Of a stretch of DNA of 64,000 bases, positions 44,032 to 57,095 are shown piece by piece (position 1 is the first letter of the stretch; each line of letters starts with the position of its first letter). Made by a program: the position numbers and the translations under genes. Origin of the DNA: Erodium maritimum (Eukaryota; Streptophyta; Magnoliopsida; Geraniales; Geraniaceae); assembly GCA_963921825.1 (NCBI GenBank), contig OY997594.1:9739001-9803000 (forward strand), in the 5' to 3' direction. Below the pieces are notes generated by a model, which was not told the origin of the DNA, ran no database searches, and saw only the letters and a list, made by a program, of their open reading frames with translations.

Positions 44032-45564
44032 TAGGGCCTGGTTATTTTTTTTGTTGAGAAATTACGATATAGTATTATAATTGAAAAGTGCTTACAAGAA
44101 AGAAATATTGAAATGCAGTGGAATTGAAATAACAATAGCACTGAAAGTAAAGTCGCTCTATAGAGATCAGTGTTGGTCTGGAGGAGAATAATACGATAGC
44201 ATCACATGCGATGCTGAGAAAGCGTCCGGTGAACACTGATACAGCGGCTCCAAACTGAGGGGCAAGTTCCGAGCAGACACATTGTTCTGAGGTATTGTGG
44301 TGGACTAGGTATTCCCCCAGGATGTCAGCGCGCGTCGTCCTCCCTTGAATGATAGTGGTAGGGCTCCAAAACGCGGGAATGCTGACCCCTGAACTGGTAG
44401 GGGAATACCGGGCCGGTGTTTGGTGGTACCGGTGTCACCTTACGTCCAGAAAGGGGTTGTACCCGACCAACCCCCCTTTGGACCTCTTTGGACTCATTCC
44501 GCGAGGCAAGGGCGCATATAGCCCCCCGCCGCTGCAAATGAATTCCCTCCTGATCGTGTGGATGAGTCACACCCGATTCGGATTCTAGCTTGGTTCCACC
44601 CGCCAACCGTGTTCAGTGAAGCCCTAGGCCTCCCCACTAGGTTCAGAGAAAAAGTTGCGCACAACTTGCTCAGTTTCAAAAAATCCTGAATCGGGTCTGG
44701 GTATGAACTTGACTGGGTCCGGATGCAACCCCGGTTTGGAATGGAAACCAGGTGGACCATGGTACCGATCCGATCCGAATCTCCACTCCGCTTTCCCACT
44801 GGACCCGAGAGATTCGACCCATCCCGCGGCCCGGTCCATCCGCCCCTTGCTCTTGGGCCAAGCCCTCTCCGGCACGAGCTCATCAACCCGGCACCTGTAG
44901 CAGACCCGTCTCTTCCCCCTGGGCTGCCCCTTAGCCCAACCCATGCCCGCCTAGCATCTGCGAGCAGGCCCGACACATCCAATCCCACCGGCCCATCACC
45001 TTGTGAAACCCTAGCGGGTTCCGTACCAGAGCGTCACCACCCCGTGACCGCCTCCTTCTCCGGCGGCTCAGTCTCCAGCCCATTTTTCTGTGGCGATGAT
45101 ACCTCCACCACGGTGACCGGCGTCGGAAATAACTGATTCTCCTCGTCATCCGCTGCCTCCAAATGTCTCGTCAGGAGAGTCCCCTATCGGAAACCCTTCG
45201 GCGACGTTCCCTCCGTCCAGGATCCATATACCTCGCCGCTCGACACACGGACGCTGCTGGATTTTCTGGTACTTGTCCAGGTCGTCGCCTCCGTGACTCG
45301 CAAAAACTCATGATCTCTCTGAGAAGGAGAAGATAAGAACGGGTCTGCGTCGTTTAGTGCTCTGTTTTTCTCTCTCACAATCAACAATGACGAAGAGAGG
45401 GTAGCATCATTGTACAAACACCAAACCATAGACGCACTCCATAGATTCACCGTGATGCAGAGCCACCAAATCCTTAACTTGCGGCAGCGGAACTCAAAAC
45501 CTAGCCGCCGCTCCATGCGTGTAACAGAAACGTAATTGTAAGATTTTGAGTAGGGCCTGGTTAT
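44032..45564 (-). mobile_element. retroposon with poly-A tail and 14-bp target duplication
   Basis: TAGGGCCTGGTTAT occurs at 44032-44045 and 45551-45564. A poly-T run follows the left copy, so the inserted unit is minus-oriented with a poly-A tail. The 1.5-kb body is GC-rich and its minus-strand frames recall the start of LINE ORF1 products, but no reverse transcriptase is present. It is best called a non-autonomous or truncated LINE-type insertion. Confidence 0.7.
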
Positions 45565-45791
45565 GCTTTTCGGAGACAAATATTATTAGTTAACCTACTC
45601 CCACGGAAATGTTTGAAATTAGTTATTTTCCTCTCGAGAAATTTAAGTATGGGCTTAATCTTTTGTCAGACAATTACTAGCTACCGCACTTCACATATGT
45701 TCCAACTACTCACGATCATAAAGGTATGAGAACATTCAATTATTTCTGCCAAGTTGATCGTCAATTGCAAAACATTAAAAACGTTTTGTTC

Positions 45792-46440
45792 TTTTTTTTT
45801 TAGCAAAAGGTACAATATTATTTAAAAATCAATCGGACTACATTAGTGTGCGTCGAGGAACATACTCCCCGGCCACTAAGAGAATACCAGAATAGACGAA
45901 CAATAGTTCTCTGAGCCTTTTAATATCATAACCTACACATCGGTTTTTTGTGATGCCACATGGGCAAATGAAAGAATCGGAAAGAGGGAAGAAGTACCGG
46001 AGATCCCGAGGGTCCTCGACAGTAGTAGTGATGGGAGGAGGCAACGCATCGTGCAGGGACCCCTCCCAATTCCAATCCTTGATGCACATAGTACCATTCA
46101 TTCCTCCTAGCGGGGTTGCTTCCCCGCCCTGAACTGATCCTCCCGAGGGACCCCATCTACCACCCGTTTCAGAGTACCTTGGCTTACCCCGACGCCCACA
46201 GGTTCAGAACTCCCAACTTCCTTTGCACCCAAGTCTTCACGCGCAGCCACGTCTCTGTTCCTCGAAATCGATAGCAGGGGACTGAGGTCGGATTCTCCCC
46301 AACCGAGGGGGTGTGGGGGCCCGAGGGGCCGCTTTCACTCCCGATGGACCGGGTAGAACCAGAGCAGGATCCAGTCGTGGTGCCGAAGAAACCCTAGGTA
46401 GGGTCGGGGTAGAAACCCTAGGCAGGGTCGGGGTGACACC
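45792..46440 (-). mobile_element. retroposon remnant, minus strand
   Basis: A poly-T run at about 45791-45801 marks a poly-A tail on the minus strand. The body is GC-richer than its surroundings, ends in two copies of AAACCCTAG-GTAGGGTCGGGGT type, and has no complete frame. Confidence 0.4.
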
Positions 46441-46599
46441 GAGGATTGTTTTTGGGTTTTAATATTATATTCTACCATATAATAATTAATATATATTACT
46501 AGTAATCATAATTTGATAGTAGTAATCTCACATATTATTCTCATTTAATTACGCTCGTCTATAGATTTTTCGTTTAGCTACCATTGTTTTTGGTTTTAT

Positions 46600-47203
46600 C
46601 GGTAAAAATAACAATTTTTATTCAATCCAAAACCAAAAATCTTCAACAGATATTACAATCGAGGGAGGAAAAGAAATAACAGACAGAAAACTAGACTAGA
46701 TAGTTAAGAAAAAAACCAAAATCATAGACTGAGACACGAACAAAAGATCCCGACTTTGAGGGGAAAACTGAAATAATTTTATGACCTCGTCGTTACAACA
46801 ATTTGCAGAAGATCCCATATATGGGCAGAGATCCCATGCTCTCTTTGTAGTAAATCTAGTACCCCGAAACCGAATACAAGACTCACCAAGAAAATCAATC
46901 GGATCTGTGGAAAAGAACCGACGTGATTTAATCCACAACAGACACCGATAGCCAGATTTCTAACCCCACATCCCAGAACCCAATCAATAAATGTTAAATG
47001 TCTGATAAGCACGAAATTATCGGAACAAATAGTAAAGTGCAGGAAAAAAACATAGGACCCAAGATTTTACGTGGTTCGATAATGTGTCTACATCTACGTG
47101 ACAACGACGAGGTCTTTGTGTTACCCGAAAAATAATTCGAGAATTACAAGCCTAATCTCCTATTTTTCAATACAAGTTGATAATTTAAAAAAGAAAATTT
47201 TTA
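46600..47203. other. possible LINE-tail remnant and unassigned DNA
   Basis: The start (TTTTTATTCAATCCAAAACC) is like a reversed LINE 3' end. The segment near 47060-47120 (TTTTACGTGGTTCGATAATG) looks like a common plant repeat, but I cannot place it. No gene is seen. Confidence 0.3.
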
Positions 47204-49717
47204 TGTAAGAACCACCCCGTTTTAAAAAGAGTATGGAGTTGCTTTTGGAATGTTGGGGTAGGTTTTTGAATCAAGTGAGTTTGGGAAAAGAAAAATCAAA
47301 AAAAAAAGAAGAGGAATTGAAGCAGGCTGGGCCAGCCAGGCCAGGCCCAAGCAACCGTTCAGACCCAGCCGGCCCAAGCCCAGCACAGCATTAGACAACC
47401 CTAAGAAGAGGACTGTTCACCTTCCTCTCTCATTTCAGAGCACGCAAATCGAGACGGCCGCTTCTCTCTCACTCGCGAACCCTCCTCCTCCTGACCGTCT
47501 CAACGCCGGCGACACCCCCTCCCGACCTCGAAATCGCACCGCCGTGACACGAGAAGGACATCGCCCTCGCCACGGGCGGCCACCACGCCCAGTTCGAGCA
47601 GCGCCGGGATTGCATCGAGGGCTCCGTCTTCGCGAGTCCTCGGACGGGTTCAGACCGACCTGACCATCGATTGACGGCGTCAGGCACCAGCAACGCCGGG
47701 GGAAGGTGCCCGAGTCGCCAAGAGTTGCGCCTCCCCGTGCCTTTCCAGATCTCGAACGTCGACGTCGTTCCGTCACCGGAGAAGGCACGAACCGCACGAT
47801 TGTGCTCGGGGGTCGTCGGTTCCGTGAGTTCCCGCCGTCAACGCCATCACTGGAGCTCTGTGAGCTCACCGTCGGGCGTCCGTCCTCCCTCCAAGCTTCC
47901 CGCCGGCGCCGCCACGGAGGAAGAAGCTGAACCCCAGCACCGTCTGTGCAAGGGTCGGGACTGGTGGAGACCGTGTGGGCCTTGGGCCGGGCAAATCAAG
48001 GTGGGCCTTAGGACGGGCCAGATTGAGCACCAGTCCAAACTGAGTCGGGTTGGGCCTGGGTCTGGGTTTCGGATCTGGGTCAAAACCGGGTCAGACCTTT
48101 AATTAATTAATTAAATTCATTTAAATGGTTAAAAATTGATATTTAAAAGACCATTTTGGGCATTTCTGAGTACCCTTGTACTACCGGGACTGATCGGACG
48201 TTTGCCTGTTTAACCCAGGCTTGGACCTCGCTCGAGAGCTTGGACTTCGCCCGAGAAGACGAAGACCACTCCGGGACCCGTGTGAAGAACAGGGGAAAGG
48301 CCACTAGAGTTTTCATCAGAGTATTATTAGAGGAAGACCGCAAGGTAGGGAAAGCCTTAACCTCTCGTTTATGATGCTTAGTATGCATGCTTGGTTAATA
48401 AAATTGGAAAAGGTCCTAGACATGCATATAGGATGCGAATAACTAGCTTAATCGTCTTTCAATTACTAATAACCGGAGTGTCTAGTGGTGACCGATTAGG
48501 ATGCCAATCACTAGTGTAATTCGCTTTCAATACTTGGGATATGATTGTCTGGTAGAGGAGCCTTGGCAAAGCCCTCGGATTAGTTGCGTGTTAGGACCAC
48601 ATGCTTGGTTGTTGATTGCTTAGTGGATAGGCTAAAGAGTCTAATGAAACTAGTGGAAGTGCATGCTTGAATGCTCTTTTGAAGGCTTTATGTTGTAGTT
48701 GATCACACTCGTACTTGCTCGTTGATTGTATTCGAATGATTACTTGATTTACTTGATTGGTTGTTGGGGGTATCGAGTATGACTGGTTGTACCGAGCGGT
48801 GCAATCAGGTGATCGATGCCCCGGTGGTTCGAAACTGGTAAGTGAACGGTAAGTTGGAATTGTGTTTTGGTGTGCTATGGTTGCGTGATTCGTGTACTAT
48901 GTGTTGTGGTGAATTGGTGATGGTTGAGCCGTGTGTGGACTTGGATTGGTGGGTGTTGAGCTTGTACTATTTCATATTTCGGTTGAGTGCGTTATTCAAT
49001 TATTAACTGCTTATCATTAAATTGCCCACGTGTGCGCTTCCTATGGGAGTATGGCCCTGGGTTCCCGAGGATCTAAAATCCCTTGGAGACGTTTCTGAGA
49101 CTTCCGACGATATGTGCCCTGAAGGGTGTTTCCGATAGTCTCAATGATATGCGTCTCCTCAGGATTGGAGGGAAAATCCGAGATGACACATAAGATGTGG
49201 ATCAGAGGGTGGTGACTTCATGTGCCACGGCATTGATTGGTTTGTCTACTACCTATGATTGTTAAGAGTCTTGTGTTAACTTTACCGTTGAATCTACTCG
49301 TTGTATTATGAACTACCTTGTTGACTATGTTGGTGAATTATGGATCTTGTGGACGTTGTCGTTGATTCGTTGGAGTTTAAGGTTTATCTTGTTATGTGTT
49401 TTCCCTACTGAGCGTAAGCTCACCCCTGTGAGTTCATTGTTGTGTTTACAGGCTTGATTGAGAAGTAGAAGTTCGGGAGCTTCTCAGGGTGGGTGCATGA
49501 TAGAGACTTCGTACTTTTTACTTTTAATGTATTGAACCAAAACTTGTTGAGGTTTATTATTACACCCCTGGAGGGTTATCGTATTTGAACTCGGTTTAAC
49601 GGATTATTTTCATCAATGGAGATTTTCAAGAAGTAAACGTTGTTTTATCATTTTTTGTTGTCTTCTATTACTCGTCATGCCTCGGGTCCGGGCGATAACC
49701 GGATTTGGGGCGTGACA
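47204..49717 (+). mobile_element. solo gypsy LTR, plus strand
   Basis: It opens TGTAAGAACCACCCCG and ends GGATTTGGGGCGTGACA, like the other Tekay-like LTRs read in this direction. No interior is present on either side. Flanks are tttta and attta, a near match for a 5-bp duplication. It includes the inverted motif TGAGCGTAAGCTCA at 49409-49422. Confidence 0.7.
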
Positions 49718-51222
49718 ATTTATCTCTTTTTTTTTATCAGCAAGTATTTTTTTTATAAAAGACCAAGATTTCAAAAGTGAAAATCATGGCCGAGGGTATT
49801 ACCCCTCAGGTTACACAACAAACAGGGCTTAAAAGCCAACCAAACATTACAAACAAGGGTCTAACAAATACCTACACCCAGATAACATAAATGAAGCACA
49901 ATTACACAAGGGCCTAGCCCAAACAGAAAATGAACCAACAGACCCAATCAGGGGCAAACCGAGTCAACCAGGTCCAAACCAACGAAAAACCTAAACAACG
50001 AAAAGAAAACGAAAAGTCTCAAGGCCCACGCCACCGAAGACCACAACCCTACGGTCGAAACCACTTCTCAGAAATGAAGCAAACGACGACCACACACGGC
50101 CGGAAAACAGGAACCGGTCCAAAACACCGAGACGAGAAGTGAAGCCCAGACGCCGAGAAGCCAGCCCCAAAGACACCGGAGCCAATCCCCAGACATAACC
50201 ACCGAGCAAGCAACTCCCACAAAACTCTATTATCCCCACAATCCGCAAGGAACCCACAAAGGCAAAGGAACCCCAACTCCGGGAGAATCCCATCGTCGAC
50301 CCAAAACTCAGAAAGTTCCCTTGGACTTAGACCATCCACCACACCTAAGGTGAACCCCACCACTCCCAACCCCCAAACTTCAACAGAGCCAAAGGCTGAA
50401 ACAACCCACACCGGTAAACGCCGGCCGTGAGCCCCGAACCACACCACCATGGTCGGGAAAAGAAGTTTGATGGGGGAGGGTTTGGGAAGTAACCCAGAGG
50501 ATAGTGAAAGCGAAGGCCAAGGATAACACAGCCAAGTAAAACCCAGATCCCGTCTCTCAGATCTCCGAGAAGGAGATCCCGACGGTGGCCAGCACCAACC
50601 GGTCGGCCAGGAGGGGAAGAGACAACGACCAAGCCTCAAAATAGAGGCGTTGGCGTCAGGATTCAGGGGGCGGGAACAGAAGGGAAAGTGAAGAGCATAC
50701 CTGAGGCTAGATATGTGCTCCCCGTTCTCAGATCTCGAAGGCTCCAAGACCCATCGGCGGCCAACACCCACCGGATGACCATAGACGGCGAGAAACAGCT
50801 CCAAAAGGTGCTGAGGAGTAGATCTGAGGCCAGATCTGAGCTCCCCGTTCTCAGATCTCGAAGACTCCAAGACCCATCGGCGGCCAACACCAACCGGATG
50901 ACCAAAGACGGCGAGAAACAGCTCCAAAAGGCGTCGAGGAGTAAATCTGAGCACCCAAAGTACCAGAGGAAGAAGAAGACTGATAGGCTTAAAGGGGGAA
51001 GGAGGGAAGGTTGAGGGAAAGAGAGGAAAGGGAAGAGAATGGTAAGAGGAGAAGAAGACCACCGGCGACAGCCCCGAGGGGCCGTCACCGGCGGTCAAGG
51101 AAGGAGGAAGGCGGGTGAGTGAGTTCGGATTAGGGTTTTGAAACGTCTAGAGAGAGGTCACATCTTCTCTCTCCAGACGCGCTTTTTTTTTCTTTCAAAA
51201 ATTTAATCTCTTGACACCGATA
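49718..51222 (-). mobile_element. retroposon with LINE-like tail, about 1.5 kb
   Basis: Left flank AATTTATCTCTT (from 49717) and right flank AATTTAATCTCTT (near 51207) look like a target duplication with one indel. The left side has a poly-T run and then ATCAGCAAGTATTTTTTTTAT, which on the minus strand is the usual plant L1 tail. The GC-rich body has a long minus-strand frame (50049-51098), containing two near-repeats of the phrase GHPVGVGRRWVLE. I see no reverse transcriptase and no known domain; the frame may be incidental. Confidence 0.6.
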
Positions 51223-51589
51223 AAAGGTAGCTTCAAAAAATCACCTTGTATATACTGATAGTTGATTTACCTTTGTTGAGAAGTTCCAAGTAAAATAACT
51301 CTCAAATCATAGTAGCCGAACCTCCCAAAAAGAGTAGATGAAGTATCAGACTTTGCTGTTATGGCTCCTCAATCTCAAGAACTTGTCATGTTCTACTGGT
51401 ACAGCCACCAACATTAAAACAAACACCACACGCAGCCAACAACTACATTATTTGGAATTTAATTCTCCAAATCATATAGAACTGTTGACCACACCATGTG
51501 CCTTTTGATTTCAAGATCCTGTAGCTACCAAAACAAGAGAAATGAGAAGACAACACATGTTTCTCTTGATTTCACTCTCTGCCTTACAA
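51223..51589. other. no recognised feature
   Basis: AT-rich sequence; no supported gene or repeat. Confidence 0.4.
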
Positions 51590-52046
51590 CAAGGTTGTAA
51601 AAATCCTGGTTTAAAAGCGCCTAGGTCCCGTCTAAGCGTTGAAATGGATTTTGTCGATCCTATTTATTATCCTAAGGTGTTCTAGGTCGTTTGGGCAAAA
51701 TATGACCGATTATTTTTTTATTCGACCGATTAATCACCGTCTAGCCGATTAATTGGACATGTCGGCCAGGTGTAAGGTCGGATTCGTAATTAAATAAAAA
51801 GTTTCTAATCTTCTGCAAACTAAATGAGAGTATAAAATTATGCTAGTGATACTTTTAGTTTAGTAGAATGTTTATGTTTTTTAATATTTTTGGTGTGATA
51901 TTATTAATATTTTTTATATAGTATAATATAAAATTCTGATATTATATATAATAAAATATTAATCAAATTAATCCCCCATTAATACCTATCTAGCGTCAAA
52001 GACCTCTTAGTGTCCGACTAGTGGTTAACGTTTTTTTACAACCTTG
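51590..52046. mobile_element. hAT-like MITE
   Basis: Terminal inverted repeats CAAGGTTGTAAAAA and TTTTTTACAACCTTG bound 457 bp. Inside are GCGCCTAGGTCC and CGATTAATC phrases typical of a common plant hAT-type MITE. Flanking CTTACAAC and CTCACAAC match at seven of eight bases, consistent with an 8-bp duplication. Confidence 0.6.
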
Positions 52047-52069
52047 CTCACAACAATGAAGCCGCCCAC

Positions 52070-53100
52070 ACGCTCTCCTTTTTTCTTTTTTGATCAGCAA
52101 ATGTTTTATTGTTGGTCCAATTCTTTGAATTAAAGAAAAAGGCCAAGACTTAATACAAATATCAAGTCTCCAAACTATTACAATATAGTACCCCACAAGG
52201 ATAAGAACAAAACCCCAATCTACGTTGCTTGTAGTTCAAGCCACAAAACCATACCCTTTTCTCAACAATAACAAAAACTATCTTGCTTGCAAATCAAGTA
52301 ACCAAAACCAACCATTTTCCCAACAAAAATAACCCAAGCTACCCTACTAACCCTAAAGATGAGTCCATCAGATGTATTAAGGTCGTCCAGTAGCAAACAA
52401 AACCCAACAAAACCAGTATGTACCTTCAAACCCGAATCTCAACCCAAAAGTCTCAAACCCCTTGCCAAACAATTTTGCATAATAATCAGCACATCCACCA
52501 CAAGTAGGTCAAAAAATTGAAGAACCTCCCACTCTACTTGTGGTCAAAAAATTGAAGAACCTCCCACTCTATATTTCAGACACTTACTGTTGTACCCCAA
52601 GGTGTCTAAACAAAAGTAACTCCATGTTCCTCCAAACGAATCACCAAAATGTTCCAATGAAGCAAAAAAAACAGTAGACCTACATCAATTCCAGCACTTA
52701 ATAGGGTCAATAATCCTCTATGCAACTCACTCACTCCCCCACTAAACCATCCCTTAAATCAACCCAGCCCCCAGAGAGACCAATCTCCTACTAGTTCCGG
52801 ATCTTCAAATCAAGAATTAATGAGAAAAGAGATTTCTGGCTTGAGATTCCACCTCATCCAGACAAGTTTCTTCTTCTCCTTCCAAGTCGTCAAAGTCATC
52901 ATCAGAATCAGTTTCAAAGTTTACCTATTGATTAATCTCTGCCTCTAGATTATCAAATTAGTCTATGACTAGATGATCAACAACAAACGCCTTCACACCA
53001 ATGGACTTGCAGTCATCCCAAGGGCTTTTAATTTCTTCACTAGTTGTTGCTGATGTTGAGATTTTCTTTTCTGTTTCTTATCTGATAGATGTAGAAGTGG
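52070..53100 (-). mobile_element. LINE 3' end remnant
   Basis: A minus-strand poly-A tail appears as TTTTTTCTTTTTTGATCAGC followed by AAATGTTTTATTG, the characteristic reversed plant L1 end. The rest is AT-rich, with a 39-bp local duplication (GGTCAAAAAATTGAAGAACC) near 52510 and 52545. No reverse transcriptase domain is visible. Confidence 0.45.
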
Positions 53101-53451
53101 TGTCTCTTTGCCTCTCTACAAGCTCTCCTCTCTGATTTTGCTTCGGCACTCACCCCATGAGGCCAGCTTGTCTATGGCTCCCTTTTGTGCAAACAAAACC
53201 TAAAAACAAATGGGCTTAGATAATTGTAAGGTGGGTTTGATTCATGGGCCATAATAAATGGGCCCGTGATTTAGGAGCCAAAAAATCACATTCTTAGCCT
53301 CCGATTTTTTGCAAAGAGAGGAAGATGGGCTAGCACCCGCAGGTTTGGCAGCAGGCAGATTTCGGATAGTTCTGTGATTATTTGTTGTATTCGAATCTTC
53401 TGGTTGGTAGTTGAGAAACAGTTGAATTTCTGAAAATTTGGTTGGTGGCAG

Positions 53452-53528
53452 TATCAATTTGGGCAGGAATGGATGACCTGAATGTGAAGTTCAAGGAGAC
53501 TGGTCACAACAACATGTATTTTCCACAG
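53452..53528 (+). pseudogene. isolated exon resembling organellar prolyl-tRNA synthetase
   Basis: After a splice acceptor (TTGGTGGCAG) the frame reads SIWAGMDDLNVKFKETGHNN and then MYFPQ. KFKETGH.NMYFPQ is the signature of the prokaryotic-like (organellar) prolyl-tRNA synthetase near its catalytic-domain start. The exon ends CAG followed by GCGAGC, which would be a GC donor or a mutated GT. I found no neighbouring exon before the transposons on either side, so this is probably a captured or decayed gene piece; an exon of a real gene with transposon-filled introns is the alternative. The match is from memory of the family. Confidence 0.5.
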
Positions 53529-54241
53529 GCGAGCTTCTGCTAATTTTATGTTGTTTAATGCATGGGCTACAAGTGTTGCTTAGCCATGAACTCGTCTATG
53601 ATTTCAAAGTTGAAATAAGGACATGAGATTGTAGTTTGTACATTCACTGGTGGAGTTTGTTTGATTTAAATCTCAGTTTGGTTTAAATTGAGTATTACAA
53701 CATAATAATAAAAGTATGAATCATGATGAGTTGTACATTCACTGGTCGAGTTTTTTTTTTTCAAAAATAAGGATTTGTTTCCCTATGCTATCAAAATAGA
53801 GTAAATTGATTCCTAAAAAAAATAGAGAAACGATAAAACTTGAAAGCTCAATATAATTATGTGAGAAAATTTAAATGTGTACTTGAATGAATAAAGTGTT
53901 AACATAAATGTCCTTTGTATATTTTACCATTTTCAATCAATAATTATTGGAACAAAATGTTGTGAATATAGTATAAACCTGAGTCATATATGACTAAAGG
54001 GTTTTTTTTATCATAAGGAAAAATATGCATTCATGAAAAAGCAAATACAAGAAGTAAAGCCTATTGTTTTATATCAGCAAATTTATAAATACATAGTCTT
54101 TGAAACAAAGACAAAGGCGAAAGGAGACCTTCAAAGAGTTTAACTTACAAATCAAGGCAATCAAAATTTAGGTCCCTACTAACAAGTACTTGTAAAGGCA
54201 ATCTAAATTTAGGTCCCTACTAACAAGTACTTATAGTACAA
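53529..54241. other. AT-rich DNA, possible intron or LINE remnant
   Basis: No gene. A poly-T start at 54003 and sequence like a reversed LINE 3' end follow, with a 41-bp duplication (AATTTAGGTCCCTACTAAC) near 54165 and 54206. This unit continues after the gypsy insertion at 57578. Confidence 0.35.
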
Positions 54242-54718
54242 TGTCAGGCATCAGTAACGTAGATAGAGGAATAAAGCCGCAACGACGTCGTTCGCGTATG
54301 TGGAGGAGGAGAAGCCACGTCGCGGTACACGTGGCGAGAGAAGACGAAGAGACGAGGAAGCAGCTAGGAGCTTCTAAAAGCTCGGAGGAGGGAACCAACG
54401 AGCCAAGTGGTCACGAGCCCAAGCCAGGCCGTTAGAGCCCAAGCCCGAGTTTGTTACACGTCCAGTCCAGGTTGTTAGCGTGTAATTGTATACGGTTACG
54501 TGTCTGTCGAGTCAGCGTTGACGCGGAGTCAACGCTGATGTGGTACAGTGACGGGGCCGAGCCTATATAAGGCAAGGTCGTCGTCTACCTCGGTCTTTTT
54601 CATCATTTCTGTAAACAGAGAGAGGAGAGAGCATTGTAGAGCGAAGCAGAGCACAATCTCTGCCTGTAACTCCATTTTCCCAATCAATAAAGCTTCAACG
54701 ATTTGCCCAGGCCTGGCA
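54242..54718 (+). repeat. 5' LTR of Reina-like element
   Basis: A TATATAA box lies at 54564-54570 and an AATAAA polyadenylation-like signal at 54686-54691, the usual LTR promoter and end-formation parts. Confidence 0.88.
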
Positions 54719-57095
54719 AATTGGGGCATCTAATAATGCCGTTTGGGCTCACCAACGCCCCCTCCAGTTTCCAGTCTCTGATGAACACAGTGTTCAAGGA
54801 TTACCTGCGGCGATTCGTCGTCATTTTCTTCGACGACATTCTGATCTATAGCCCCGACCTGAAGAGTCACATTCATCACCTGAATCTGGTGTTCCAGCGC
54901 CTCCGTGAGCAGAACCTGTACGCAAAGAAGTCGAAATGTTGCTTCAGAGTGAGAACCGTGGAGTATTTGGGGCATCTAATATCCGGCAAAGGCGTGGCCA
55001 CCGACCCCGAAAAGATCCGCGCTGTGAAGGAATGGCCGCGACCTCGCTAGGTCCGTGACGTTCGCGCCTTCCTGGGTCTCTCTGGGTACTACCGACACTT
55101 CGTGAAGGGTTATGGGATCCTTGTCCGAGCCATGACCGACCTGTTGAAAAAGGAGAAAACATTTCAGTGGACGGAGAAGGAAGAAGCGAGTTTCAGGCAA
55201 CTCAAGGAAGCACTGATCACATCGCCGGTATTAGCCTTACCATCCATGGATAAGACCTTTGTGGTCGAGACCGACGCCTCCGACCAGGGTATCGGGGTGG
55301 TGCTCATGCAGGAGGGGCGGCCAATCGCGTTCCTGAGCCGAGCATTGGGTCCCCGAAACGTCGGTCTGTCCACGTACGAGAAGGAAATACTGGCGGTCCT
55401 CATGGCTGTGCAGCGGGGCGGCAATACCTGCAAGCACAAGAGTTTTTCATCAGAACTGACCAAAGAAGCTTGAAATTTCTTGAGGAGCAGAGACTGGTAA
55501 CCCCCTCTCAGCACAAGTGGCTCGCCAAAATGTTGGGCCTTCGATACACCATTGAGTACAAGGCGAGTACAATGAACCGCGTCGCCGACGCACTATCAAG
55601 GTGGGCTCATGAGGAACTGGGACAGGTTACCGTGGTGGTACCCTCATGGCTCTCGGAGGTGGAGGGTAGCTATGAAGGAGATCCAGAAGCCCAAAGGCTG
55701 CTCCAGAGGCTCGCCGTAGCACCAGACAGCATACCCGGGTACGAACTGAAGCAAGGGGTCATTACCGTGAAAGGAAAGATCTTCATCGGCGCGGGAGGGC
55801 AGGCACGAAAGAGAGTGCTAGAGGCCTTGCACGCCTCAGCCTTGGGGGGGCACTCCGGGGTAAGGGCGACAATGAAACGGGTTCTGGCACACTTCTGGTG
55901 GCCTCACTTGGCCGGCGACGTGCAGAAGATGGTGGAGTCGTACAATACCTGTCAACGCTGTAAGGCGGAGACAGTTGCTTACCCCGGTCTTCTCCAGCCG
56001 TTGCCAATACCGAGTCATCCCTGGTGCGATATCGGGTTGGATTTCATCGACGGTCTGCCCAAGTCAGGCGGCTGGGACTCAGTGCTGGTGGTGGTAGATC
56101 GATTCTCCAAGTACGGCCATTTTATTGGTCTCTGGCACCCATACACCGCTACTCAAGTGGCTCATGCCTTCTTAGACAACATCTATAAGCTCCACGGCGC
56201 CCCAGCCACCATGGTCTCCGACCGAGATCGGATCTTCTCAGTCAGTTCTGGCGCGAACTGTTCCGACTCTTGGGGTCAAGGCTCTGCATGTCGACGGCCT
56301 ACCATCCGCAGACGGAGCGAGTGAACCAATTTTTGGAGAACTTTCTCCTCCTGACCACCCATCAGATGTCGGCGCAATGGTCACGGTGGTTGTCCTTGGC
56401 GGAGTATTGGTACAACACGGCATACCATACCGCGCTCAAGACAACTCCCTTTGAAGCCCTCTACGGGTACCCACCGCCATCGCCCGCTCAATCAATCTTC
56501 AACACCTCGGTAGCAGTCGTGGAAGAGTTCGCCAAGGAACAGCAAGACGTCTGGACCTTGCTCCGAGACAATCTCACCTTAGCCAGGGATCGAGCTAAGA
56601 CGCATGCAGACAAGCGAAGGTTGGAGAGGGAGTTCCGAGTGGGCGACTGGGTTTACCTGCGCTTGCAACCCTATCGCCAGAACACGGTGGCGCTTCGCCA
56701 GAATATGAAGCTAGCGGCGCGTTTCTACGGGTCGTATGAGATCTTGGCTCGGGTTGGAAAGGTTGCATACACGCTCCGACTGCCGGAGGGGTCGCGGATT
56801 CACCCAACCTTTCACGTGTCCCTGCTGAAGCAAAGGCTGGGGAAGCATGCACCGTGGTAAATGAGCTGCCACCGACGAGGGAGACGGGTCAACTCAAGAT
56901 CGAACCGTAGCGAATCCTAGCAACTCGGATGATCAAGCGCCAGAATCAGGCGGTGGTGCAAAAGCTCGTGCAGTGGGCAGGAGCGTTGATGGAGGACGCG
57001 ACGTGGGAGGACATTGGTCATCTCCGGGCACGCTTCCCAGGACGGAGCTTCGACACAGTAGCTTGAGGACAAGCTTCGTCTGAAGGGAGGGGCAA
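54719..57095 (+). mobile_element. pol remnant of Reina-like element
   Basis: Reverse transcriptase (MPFGLTNAPSSFQ, FFDDILIYS), RNase H (VVETDASDQGIG), zinc-binding and core integrase (HSGVRATMKRV, CDIGLDFIDGLP), and a C-terminal chromodomain-like segment (VQKLVQWAGALMEDATWED) follow in order, before the polypurine tract AGGGAGGGGCAA at 57084-57095. The series is incomplete and broken. Confidence 0.85.

Noticed and set aside
47435-48102. GC-rich frames in the solo LTR
   Set aside because: Composition-driven frames in the LTR; the same kind occur in every LTR of this family in the window.
50049-51098. Long minus-strand frame of 349 codons
   Set aside because: It lies in a GC-rich retroposon body and contains near-repeats but no known domain; I treat it as incidental rather than a gene.
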